Below are positions 38,079-46,114 of a stretch of DNA of 64,000 nt, piece after piece. Origin of the DNA: Nocardia sp. BMG51109 (GTDB lineage: Bacteria > Actinomycetota > Actinomycetes > Mycobacteriales > Mycobacteriaceae). Position 1 is the first letter of the stretch. Each line of letters starts with the position of its first letter. A program made the translations under genes and the position numbers. Under the pieces are notes generated by a model that saw only the letters and a program-made list of their open reading frames with translations, ran no database searches and was not told where the DNA came from. Location of the stretch: positions 6,572,001-6,636,000 of the forward strand of contig NZ_JAFQ01000004.1 in the NCBI RefSeq assembly GCF_000526215.1, given 5' to 3'.

Positions 38079-39346
38079 GGCGAGTCCTCCCGGTGGGAAG
38101 CGATGACGAGGCTCGTGTTCGCCCCGCCGAAGGCGAGTGCGTTGATCAGTACCGTCGATACGCGCATGGACCTGGCACAGTGCGGCACGTAGTCGAGATC
38201 CAATGCACGATCGGGGATTTCGAGGTTGATCGTCGGCGGCACCGTGTATTCGCGCAGTGCCCCGACGCCGACGAGCACGTTCAACGCGGCCGCGGCGGCC
38301 GTCAGATGACCGGTCATCGACTTGGGAGAGGTGACCGCGAGGCGATACGCGTGGTCACCGAACACCTTCTTGATCGCCCTGGTTTCCGACACGTCGTTGC
38401 CCTGCGTGCCGGTGCCGTGCGCGACGACGACGTCGATATCGCGGATGTCCGAGCCGGAGTCGTCGATCGCGGCCTCCATCGCCTCGATCGCGCCCGCGCC
38501 GTCCGGCGGCGAGTCGGTGATCCGCCAGGCGTTGAGACTCGCTCCGTAGCCCCGGATTTCGGCATGGATATGCGCTCCCCGGGCCCGCGCCGATTCCCGT
38601 TCCTCGACGACGAACGCTACCGCGCCCTCCCCGATCACGAAGCCGGACCGTTCGTTGTCGAAAGGCCGCGACGCCGCACGGGGATTGTCGTTGTACCGGT
38701 CCGTCATCGCGCCGAGCAGGCCGAACCCCAGGATGTCGGCCCAGGTGGTCAGCGAGTCGTAGCCGCCGGCCACCATGAGCCGAGCGTCGCCCTCCTGGAT
38801 CATCCGCAGCGCCTCACCGATCGCATGACCGGAGCCCGAGCAGGCCGTGTGTATACCGACCATCGGCCCGGACGCACCGAGCATGCGCGCCATCGCGTTC
38901 AGTGCGAGGTTCTGATCGTCGGCCATGACCCGCTGCGGCGGCTGTGTCACGAATGCCGTGGGATCGCCGGATGTGCTTCGCACCCTGGCGATTTCGAGGA
39001 GGTGAGGCAGGTCGGGGCGCCCGACGCTGGCACCCATGGCGAGGCCCCGTTCGTCCGGCGGATACGCCGCGGCGCAGTCCGCGTCCGCGAGCGCCTCCGT
39101 CACGGCGGCGAGGCCGAATCGGCCGGGCCGGCCGATCCAGCGACGGTCGGCATCCGGCCGGATCGCGGAGTCGGGGTCGAAATCGTCGGGCACCTGTCCA
39201 CCGATTCGCACCGGAAAGCCGGTGCAGTCGAAGGTGGTGAGGCGTCCGACACCGCTGCGACCGGCGATGAGGCCGCGCCACGTCGTCTCGGCGTCGACTC
39301 CCAGTGGAGTGACCGCCCCCATTCCGGTGATGACCGCGCGTCTCAT
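38075..39346 (-). CDS. FabF-like beta-ketoacyl-ACP synthase
   Basis: This 423-aa condensing enzyme has an intact triad: Cys in GIHTACSGSGHAIGEA near residue 166, His in VVAHGTGTQGND and His in SPKSMTGHLTAAAAA. It opens MRRAVITGMGAVTPLGVDAETTW and closes NALAFGGANTSLVI. It should extend acyl chains from malonyl-ACP, probably as a partner of the Cys-less KS-like protein. The ATG overlaps the upstream stop. Confidence 0.9.
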   Translation of the reverse strand: MRRAVITGMGAVTPLGVDAETTWRGLIAGRSGVGRLTTFDCTGFPVRIGGQVPDDFDPDSAIRPDADRRWIGRPGRFGLAAVTEALADADCAAAYPPDERGLAMGASVGRPDLPHLLEIARVRSTSGDPTAFVTQPPQRVMADDQNLALNAMARMLGASGPMVGIHTACSGSGHAIGEALRMIQEGDARLMVAGGYDSLTTWADILGFGLLGAMTDRYNDNPRAASRPFDNERSGFVIGEGAVAFVVEERESARARGAHIHAEIRGYGASLNAWRITDSPPDGAGAIEAMEAAIDDSGSDIRDIDVVVAHGTGTQGNDVSETRAIKKVFGDHAYRLAVTSPKSMTGHLTAAAAALNVLVGVGALREYTVPPTINLEIPDRALDLDYVPHCARSMRVSTVLINALAFGGANTSLVIASHREDSP

Positions 39347-39795
39347 TGCGTCGCTTCCTTGCCCAGCAGATGTCGTGCCGTGGTACGGGTCTCGGCCGGA
39401 CTCTCCAGATTCTCCGCGTCGATGAGCGCGCACATGATGTCGCGAGCCTCGAATACCGTGGTCCCGTCCACCTCTATGCGCCCGTCGACCACAGCGGCCG
39501 CACTGTTGGTGGCGACGACGTCGACGTGCATGCGGAGTATGTCGCCCGGTCGCGGGTCCCGGTGGGCCGACGCCTCGCCCACTGTCAACAGTGCCGCCCG
39601 TTTGGTGTGTTCCGAGCTGAGTAACACCAGCCACGCACCCGCTTGGCAGAGTGCTTCGAGCGCCATCCCGAACGGCAGCCGTGGCCCGTTTTCCGTGAGC
39701 TGCCAATAGTCCTCGTAGACAGAGGTGACCTTGCTGGCGGTGATGGACCGCATCGACTCCCAGGATTCGATTCGGTCGACGAGGTGGAATCGCAT
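39343..39795 (-). CDS. Hot-dog (FabA/FabZ-like) protein lacking catalytic His
   Basis: This 150-aa protein opens RFHLVDRIESWESMRSITASKVTS, like FabZ-type dehydratases, but where the DHFP motif is expected it reads EDYWQLTENGPRLPFGMALEAL with no His. It may be a non-catalytic partner of the FabZ-like protein, as in two-subunit dehydratases, or act on another thioester. It lies 27 bp after FabG and overlaps the KS gene. Confidence 0.75.
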   Translation of the reverse strand: MRFHLVDRIESWESMRSITASKVTSVYEDYWQLTENGPRLPFGMALEALCQAGAWLVLLSSEHTKRAALLTVGEASAHRDPRPGDILRMHVDVVATNSAAAVVDGRIEVDGTTVFEARDIMCALIDAENLESPAETRTTARHLLGKEATQ

Positions 39796-39822
39796 ATCTG
39801 CCTTCCTGGCGAACTCGAGGCG

Positions 39823-40608
39823 CTAGCGGTGTGCGTTGGCGTTCAGGATCACGCCGAGCCGACGCGATATGCCGCCGTCGACGCGAATGAGCTCGCCGGT
39901 GATATAGGAGGCTGTAGGACCGGCGAGAAAGGCGACCGCCGCCGCGATGTCCTCGACAGTTCCGTACCTGCGCATCGGGACCTGCAGGTGGCCGCGACCG
40001 TCGTCGCGGACCATGACATGGGAAATGAGATCGGTCGGAATGATCCCGCCCAGAACGGCGTTCACGCGCACGCCGAACCGGGCGAACTCGACCGCCGAGG
40101 CGTAGGTGAACGAATTGATCGCTCCCTTGGAGGTCGAATAGTTCGACTGTCCGGGTAGTCCGAAATCTCCCGTGATCGAGGACACGTTCACGATCACCCC
40201 GTCGTACTGGCGCATGAAATGCTCCGCTACGGCGTTGGTGCAGTTGAACGTCCCGCCGAGGTTCACCTCGAGCACCTTCCACCAGTCGGCGAAGGTGGTC
40301 TCGTAGATCAGCCCGTCCGCGGCGGTGCCGGCATTGTTGACCAGGATGTGCAGACCACCCAGCCGCGTCGCGGCCTGGTGCACCAGCCGCCGGGCCTCGC
40401 GGGCGATCGAGACGTCCGCGCCGAGCGCGACGGCCGTGCCACCCCGTCCCCGGATCTCGCGCACCACTTTCTCGGCATCCTCCACGCGAGTGCGGTAATT
40501 GACGGCGACGGCCGCGCCCTGCTGCGCCAACTCCTGCGCGATCGCCCGGCCGATACCGCGAGAAGCCCCGGTCACCAGGGCGCTGCGGCCTTCCAACGGA
40601 GCCGCCAT
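39823..40608 (-). CDS. FabG-like 3-oxoacyl-ACP reductase
   Basis: This 261-aa SDR has TGASRGIGRAIAQEL for NADP(H), NNAG in ILVNNAG, active Ser in NVSSITGDF and YSTSK, and the closing GELIRVDGGISRRLG. It should reduce 3-oxoacyl-ACP to 3-hydroxyacyl-ACP. The start at 40608 sits two bases after the ACP stop. The longer open frame upstream of it is antisense reading of the ACP gene region and was not used. Confidence 0.9.
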   Translation of the reverse strand: MAAPLEGRSALVTGASRGIGRAIAQELAQQGAAVAVNYRTRVEDAEKVVREIRGRGGTAVALGADVSIAREARRLVHQAATRLGGLHILVNNAGTAADGLIYETTFADWWKVLEVNLGGTFNCTNAVAEHFMRQYDGVIVNVSSITGDFGLPGQSNYSTSKGAINSFTYASAVEFARFGVRVNAVLGGIIPTDLISHVMVRDDGRGHLQVPMRRYGTVEDIAAAVAFLAGPTASYITGELIRVDGGISRRLGVILNANAHR

Positions 40609-40610
40609 GA

Positions 40611-41021
40611 CTATCGCACGGCCTCGGTGGCGGCACGGTCGACGACGAGGTCGATCAGGTTCTGCACCGTGATCAAGCCGAGTACCTGATCCGCCTTCAA
40701 CGGACCGTCCAGCTGGCTGCGATCGAACTGTGGGAGAACCTTTTCCAGATGTGCCAGGCCGACGTCGCTGACCACCTCGTTCTCGTCGCCGAATTCCTCG
40801 TCCGGGATTCCTCCCTGCAGCAGGGCGGCCACATCGGATACGGCGATCTTGATCCCGGTATCGCGCTGAACGCGGAACATGATGTCGAGTAGATCGATGC
40901 TCTCGGCACCGAGCTCGTCGATCAGGGTGGCCTCGGGAACCACCTCCGCCGGGTCGAGGCCGAGCGCGTCCGCCACGGCGATCTGCACGATGCGTTCGTA
41001 ATCGCTGATGGTACTTGTCAT
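40611..41021 (-). CDS. Acyl carrier protein
   Basis: This 136-aa ACP has the phosphopantetheine Ser in ELGAESIDLLDIMF near residue 40. It is longer than the usual 80 aa; after the four-helix core it has an acidic stretch (DEEFGDENEVVSDVG) and a C-terminal extension. It should carry the growing chain for the KS, KR and DH enzymes of this operon. The ATG overlaps the FabD stop (ATGA). No phosphopantetheinyl transferase gene is in the window. Confidence 0.9.
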   Translation of the reverse strand: MTSTISDYERIVQIAVADALGLDPAEVVPEATLIDELGAESIDLLDIMFRVQRDTGIKIAVSDVAALLQGGIPDEEFGDENEVVSDVGLAHLEKVLPQFDRSQLDGPLKADQVLGLITVQNLIDLVVDRAATEAVR

Positions 41022-42043
41022 TTCCGTACTGCCTTTCGATGAGATGCGACTGGGACCGACAGATTGCGGAGCGCCGCGGCAAGCCGACGAGCGTCGCTGG
41101 TGCTTCGCACCGTGGCGTTGGCACCGCTGCGGTCGACGAAGCCACTCAGCACGCGACCCGGCCCCACCTCGAGGTAGTAGTCGATCGCGAACCACTGTGC
41201 GGTGCAGAGAAGTTCGGTCCACCGAACCGGCCCGGCCAGTTGACAGCGGAGCAATCGTCGGGCATGCTCGCCGTCCTCGACCACGCCCGCGGTCACCGAA
41301 CTCAGCACCGGAAAACTCGGGTCGGAAAAGGTGACGGCAGCCAGTTCGTCACTGAATTCCTCTGCTATCGAAAGCATCAGCGAGCAATGGAACGGTGCGC
41401 CGACATCGAGTGGGACGGTGCGATCGGCACCGGCCTGCCTCGCTTCCCGCGCCGCCGCCGCGACCGCGGCGCGACTGCCGGAGATAACGGTCTGCGTGGG
41501 CGCGTTCAGGCCCGCCACCTCTACGATCCCCCCGGTCGCTGCCGCCACGTTCACGCAGATCCGCTCGACGTCACCCGCGGGAATTCCGACGATCGCCACC
41601 ATCGAGCCGGGTATTCGATCGGCTACCTCACCCATCAATTGCCCTCGCCGGCGAACCAGCGTGAGCGCATCGGCGAAGGCGAGAGCTCCGGCCGCCACGA
41701 GGGCGCTGAACTCACCGAGGCTGTGCCCCGCGACCACGTCGGGGCGAAAACCATTCGCCACCAGGACCGAGTAGGTCGCGATGCTGGTGGTCACGATCGC
41801 CGGTTGTGCGACCTCGGTGCGGGTCAGGGTGTCCGGGCCGCCCGTGACGCACAGTTCGATCAGCGGAAGCCCCAGCGCCTCCTCCGCTTCGGCGAAGATC
41901 GGTCTCGCCGTCTGCGGATGCTCCCGGAGCAGATGATGGGCCATCGCCGCACGCTGGGAACCTTGGCCGGGGAACATCGCGAGTACTCGGGCGGGCGTAA
42001 CCTTCCCCCCGCTTCCGAGACCCGACACGGAAACTGTCGACAC
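41018..42043 (-). CDS. Malonyl-CoA:ACP acyltransferase (FabD-like)
   Basis: This 341-aa acyltransferase has AMFPGQGSQ, the nucleophile GHSLGEFSALVAAG near residue 104, a conserved Arg in RRRGQLM and His in GAPFHCSLM. It should load malonyl units on the operon's ACP. It is the first gene of the minus-strand operon. The start is a GTG at 42043, eight bases after a strong AAGGAGG site. Confidence 0.9.
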   Translation of the reverse strand: MSTVSVSGLGSGGKVTPARVLAMFPGQGSQRAAMAHHLLREHPQTARPIFAEAEEALGLPLIELCVTGGPDTLTRTEVAQPAIVTTSIATYSVLVANGFRPDVVAGHSLGEFSALVAAGALAFADALTLVRRRGQLMGEVADRIPGSMVAIVGIPAGDVERICVNVAAATGGIVEVAGLNAPTQTVISGSRAAVAAAAREARQAGADRTVPLDVGAPFHCSLMLSIAEEFSDELAAVTFSDPSFPVLSSVTAGVVEDGEHARRLLRCQLAGPVRWTELLCTAQWFAIDYYLEVGPGRVLSGFVDRSGANATVRSTSDARRLAAALRNLSVPVASHRKAVRK

Positions 42044-42170
42044 TGCCTGAGCCTCCTTAACCGGCGAACGAGATGCACCGCTGGACCCTCTGATTCAAAG
42101 GGGGGAAGCTGGACAGGATTCTTGAATCTTTCTCGAGCGCATCAGCACCCCGCTCCCCCCTTGCTTTACC
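42044..42170. promoter_or_regulatory. Divergent promoter between the polyketide operon and the MMPL gene
   Basis: All transcription of the 13-kb minus-strand operon and of the exporter appears to start from this short region. It contains GATTCTTGAATC (42117-42128), an inverted repeat with five-base arms, and an extra GATTCAA at about 42092. An activator such as a SARP, or a repressor, could use these repeats. No -10/-35 pair is clear by eye. Confidence 0.5.
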
Positions 42171-42212
42171 GTGGCAGCATCCAGTCACCGGTCTCGAGCG
42201 GCAGGGGCCGCG

Positions 42213-44426
42213 ATGCTCACTCGAACAGCCACCCTCGCACTGCGCATACCGCGCACCATCCTGTGGGGCGCGGTGCTGATCCTCGTCCTGTCGGGAGTAT
42301 TCGGTTCATCGGCCGCAGCACATCTTCGGGCCGGTGGATTCACACCCGCCGATACCGAATCGGCCCGGGCGACCGATCTGCTCGCCGACCGATTCCACGG
42401 TGGCGCCCCGAATCTGGTTCTGCTCATGACCGCCGACGGTGGCGTCGACGGCCCGGCGGCGCGAACGGCCGGCGCCACCCTGACCGGCGCACTGCACACC
42501 GATCCGAATGTTACTGCGGTGCAGTCGTATTGGTCGGTCCCACCCGACCTCGCACCCGGGCTACGGTCCGCCGATCGCCATCATGCGATCATTGCCGCGC
42601 GGGTGGCGGGCGACGATTCGGATGCACCGCACAACGCTGCGGCGGTGGTGGACCGCCTGCCCCAGGTCGGCCCCGACGTTACGGTCCGCGCGGGCGGCGA
42701 GGCGATCGCACTCGATCAGATCAACAAACAATCCGCGACCGATGTCGTGGTCGCCGAAGCCATCGCCGTTCCGCTGGTCGGGATTTTCCTCGTCTGGGTC
42801 TTCGGCAGTCTGATCGCCGCATTGTTCCCAATCGCCATGGGAATCCTCGCGATTGTCACGACATTGGCGATTCTGCGGCTGCTCACGATGGTCACGGATG
42901 TGTCGATCTTCGCACTGAACATCACGACGGGCATGGGCCTCGCGCTCGCGATCGACTACGCCCTGTTCCTGGTGAGCAGATTCCGGGAAGAACGCGGCAA
43001 CGGACTCGGAGTGGACGCCGCAGTGGTGCGGACCGTCCGGACCGCCGGCCGCACCGTGCTGTTCACAGCCTTGGCCGTGGCCGCCTCGCTACCGGTGCTG
43101 GCGATCTTCCCGCACTACTTTCTCAAGTCTTTCGCCTACGCGGCCCTCGCGGTCGTCGTCTCCACCGCATTGTCGGCGCTACTGCTACTTCCGGCCGCGT
43201 TGGCACTGTTCGGGCGGCATATCGACGCCCTGGACATCCGTCGCCCCCTGCATCGGCTGATGCACCGGCCCCCGCGCCGGATCGAGTCGGAGAGCAGGTT
43301 CTGGTATCGCCTGGTCCGCGCCGTGACTCGCCGGCCGGTACCGGTGGCAACCGCGGTGGTTCTCGTACTTCTGTTGCTGGGCAGCCCATTTCTGTCGGTG
43401 CGATTCGGTTTTCCGGACGACCGGGTCCTGCCGACGTCGGCATCCAGCCGGCAAGTCGGCGATGTACTGCGCACCGATTTCACGCCCGATCCGGCCAACA
43501 CGATCTACGCCGTTCTGCCGGACCTGCCGGACGGATCCTCCGATCTCGCGTCCTACGCGTCACAGTTGTCTCGAATCGAGGGCGTGGCGTGGGTTGCCTC
43601 CGGTTCGGGCACCTTCGTTTCCGGGGTTCGAGCGGCGTCGGCTCCACCGGAACAGACCACCGACGGCGCCGGTGCGGTAGTCGCCATCGGCACCAGGGCC
43701 GGCCCCTACACATCGGCCGGCGCCGACCAGCTCGAACAGCTCCGAGCCGTAACTGCCCCGGCCCCAACGTTATTCACCGGAGCTGTCGCCCAGAACCAGG
43801 ATTCCCTGGCTATGATAAGAGCCAGGCTGCCGTTGGCGATCGGGCTGATCGTACTGATCACCTTCGTGATCCTGTTCCTGTTCTCGGGAAGTCTGGTGCT
43901 GCCCGTCAAAGCACTCGTGCTCAACCTGCTGTCGCTGTCGGCGACGTTCGGCACGATGGTCTGGGTGTTCCAGGACGGCCATCTGTCCGAGCTGCTGGGG
44001 TTCACATCGACCGGCTATCTGGTACCCACCATTCCGATCCTGATGTTCTGCCTCGCGTTCGGGCTGTCCATGGACTACGAGGTGTTTCTGCTGTCCCGGA
44101 TCCGCGAGGAGTGGCTCGCCTCCGACCGCACCGCCTCGGCGAATACCGAATCGGTCGCGCGCGGACTTGCCCGGACCGGTCGAATTGTCACCGCCGCAGC
44201 GGGATTGATGGCCATCGTGTTCTTCACGATGGTCTCGTCGAAGGTGTCGTTCATCCAACTGTTCGGTCTCGGCCTGACGGTCGCCGTCCTGGTCGACGCA
44301 ACACTGGTCCGGGGAATTCTGGTGCCGGCGCTCATGAAACTGATGGGGCGGTTCAACTGGTGGACGCCCCTGCCGACCCACAGGCCCCCCGACCGCACCG
44401 AGCTCACATCGGGCGACGCCCTGTAG
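42213..44426 (+). CDS. MMPL-family RND exporter
   Basis: About 737 aa from the ATG at 42213, which has AGGGG upstream; a GTG at 42171 is an alternative. It has the MMPL layout: one N-terminal membrane helix, an extracytoplasmic domain (PADTESARATDLLADRF), five helices with GMGLALAIDYALFLVSRFREER, then the second repeat with GLSMDYEVFLLSRIREEW. Proteins of this type export lipids and polyketides using proton motive force. Its divergent pairing with the polyketide operon points to export of that product. Confidence 0.92.
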   Translation: MLTRTATLALRIPRTILWGAVLILVLSGVFGSSAAAHLRAGGFTPADTESARATDLLADRFHGGAPNLVLLMTADGGVDGPAARTAGATLTGALHTDPNVTAVQSYWSVPPDLAPGLRSADRHHAIIAARVAGDDSDAPHNAAAVVDRLPQVGPDVTVRAGGEAIALDQINKQSATDVVVAEAIAVPLVGIFLVWVFGSLIAALFPIAMGILAIVTTLAILRLLTMVTDVSIFALNITTGMGLALAIDYALFLVSRFREERGNGLGVDAAVVRTVRTAGRTVLFTALAVAASLPVLAIFPHYFLKSFAYAALAVVVSTALSALLLLPAALALFGRHIDALDIRRPLHRLMHRPPRRIESESRFWYRLVRAVTRRPVPVATAVVLVLLLLGSPFLSVRFGFPDDRVLPTSASSRQVGDVLRTDFTPDPANTIYAVLPDLPDGSSDLASYASQLSRIEGVAWVASGSGTFVSGVRAASAPPEQTTDGAGAVVAIGTRAGPYTSAGADQLEQLRAVTAPAPTLFTGAVAQNQDSLAMIRARLPLAIGLIVLITFVILFLFSGSLVLPVKALVLNLLSLSATFGTMVWVFQDGHLSELLGFTSTGYLVPTIPILMFCLAFGLSMDYEVFLLSRIREEWLASDRTASANTESVARGLARTGRIVTAAAGLMAIVFFTMVSSKVSFIQLFGLGLTVAVLVDATLVRGILVPALMKLMGRFNWWTPLPTHRPPDRTELTSGDAL

Positions 44427-45118
44427 CACTGCCATCGCCGCCAACCGGCCACCACGCCTTCGGCGCTGCGGCTCGACCGGAGATGCGGAGGACGCGGACG
44501 GAGCGGTGATCGACGGTGTTGTGCCGCCCTGGGGGAACGCCGGAACCGCTGGTAGAAGATTCGTCGGGACCGTGTTCTAAGGCACTGGAGCACGGGACAC
44601 GGTTCGTGTGTTCGTAGTCCCTGAGCTGGCTCTTCTCGTCCCTCGCGGGGCCGGGGCTGCAGCGAGCCCGGCAGGTAAATTTCCTTCAAGACACACGGTT
44701 TGCCACCTCGTAACTTCGGCAGCGGCGGGCCGGGTTCCGGGTCGAGAGTTGGGAGTTCGCCGTTATCGAAGCGGGTGCATACGCCGACATGCGTCTTTCG
44801 GCCAATGAAGAAGGTGCGATGAACGGTAGGAACGAGGATGCTGGATAGCGACACGTTTCCGTCGAATTCCGAAGCGTGGACGTTCCCGCGGCCGGGGCGG
44901 TTGCTCCGGGCCCCTTGCCTTCTCAGCTGTACGATGATCGTCGGACCCGATCGCGATCGGGACGCTGAGTGGCCGTCGCCTTCATGTTCGGGTGCTGTTG
45001 ATGGGATGCGAACTGCGCCGTGGGGTGTTATGGCGTGTTCAGTTGGTGGCAATCATGCGTTGGTAGGCAGGAGCCGCGATCCCGTGGAGCGGCTGCCCAG
45101 GAACGCAGGAGGTGTGCA
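44427..45118 (+). other. Gene-free stretch between MMPL and AraC genes
   Basis: No ORF here shows conserved motifs or convincing codon use. It contains a perfect 16-bp palindrome (listed separately). Promoter elements for the AraC gene should lie in the last 200 bp. Confidence 0.5.
44946..44961. promoter_or_regulatory. Perfect 16-bp palindrome upstream of AraC gene
   Basis: CCCGATCGCGATCGGG is fully self-complementary and lies 157 bp before the AraC start. It could be an operator, but G/C-rich palindromes also occur by chance in this genome. Confidence 0.35.
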
Positions 45119-45925
45119 GTGTTTACCTGTGCCGAGGCGGTTGGTGCCGCCGGTTCGGGTCAGGCGACGCGAATCGACGTTCATCCGCACCCGCAATTGC
45201 GGCCTGCCCTGCTACAACAGTATCGCGGGTATCCGATCACGAGCACACCGCACCGACGAGACTACGTGCCCGCCGGCACGGTTGTTCGCCTTATCATCAA
45301 GCTCGTCGATTCGGCGCAACGCCCGCCGGAGTTTCTCATCGGGGCCCGCGACCGATACGTTCCCATCGACGGTCCTTGTGCGCCGTCCTATATCGAGCTG
45401 TCCTTGAGCCCGCTGGGTGCGTTCACATTGTTCGGCATCCCGGGTATCGAATTGAACAACCAACTGGCCGATCTCTCGGACGTCATCGGGTGCCGTTACC
45501 GCGGCGTGGTCGAGCGCATCCGAGACCAGCACACCTGGCATGGCCGGTTCAACCTGCTCGACAATTTCCTGCTCGAACGCCTCGAGAACGGATCCCGGCC
45601 GCTGCCGGAGGTACAGCAGGCCTGGTCTCTGCTGTCCGCCACCGGCGGAGCGATACCGATCCGCCGGATCGCGCAGGATGTGGGATGGAGCCATAAACAT
45701 CTGATTACAAAGTTCACTCATCATGTCGGATTGACTCCGAAGACAGCGGCGCGGCTGATCCGATTCGACCGGGCCCGGCAGCACATGCTCCTCGCCCCGC
45801 AGGCGCGATTGATCGATATCGCGGCAACCTACGGGTATGCCGATCAGTCTCACTTCACCCGCGAATTCCGTCAATTCACGAGTACCACGCCGACCGGGTA
45901 TCTCGGGTCGAACCCAGAACCTTGA
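45119..45925 (+). CDS. AraC-family transcriptional regulator
   Basis: About 268 aa from a GTG at 45119, which has AGGAGG six bases upstream. The N-terminal ~150 residues are a sensor domain of unknown ligand. The C-terminal two helix-turn-helices are seen in IRRIAQDVGWSHKHLITKF and LIDIAATYGYADQSHFTREFRQF, the AraC/XylS signature. It converges on the type I PKS gene, 189 bp away, and is a candidate regulator for it. Confidence 0.87.
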   Translation: MFTCAEAVGAAGSGQATRIDVHPHPQLRPALLQQYRGYPITSTPHRRDYVPAGTVVRLIIKLVDSAQRPPEFLIGARDRYVPIDGPCAPSYIELSLSPLGAFTLFGIPGIELNNQLADLSDVIGCRYRGVVERIRDQHTWHGRFNLLDNFLLERLENGSRPLPEVQQAWSLLSATGGAIPIRRIAQDVGWSHKHLITKFTHHVGLTPKTAARLIRFDRARQHMLLAPQARLIDIAATYGYADQSHFTREFRQFTSTTPTGYLGSNPEP

Positions 45926-46114
45926 GCGACTCCGTACGGCGGGCAACGGGGAACCGGCCGCCGAGAGTGTGCCCATCGCTCCGTCGCCGAGCATCCGCTC
46001 GACGCGGACGACCCGACTTCCGTCCAAGCGAGCAGCGCCACATCGGCGGGACAGTCGCAGCCCAAGCCGATAGCACCCTGCCCGAAGGTCGCGGACCGAG
46101 CCGACGCTGCAACC

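Noticed and set aside
38075..40636. 853-codon ORF suggesting a larger KS fusion
   Set aside because: Only the last 423 codons are a KS; the upstream part is antisense-like reading of the hot-dog and FabG genes, which have their own frames.
41015..44509. 1164-codon plus-strand ORF
   Set aside because: It is antisense to FabD and then out of frame through the MMPL gene, whose own frame carries all motifs.
45212..46027. 271-codon minus-strand ORF over the AraC gene
   Set aside because: It is antisense to a clear AraC regulator and has no conserved motif.
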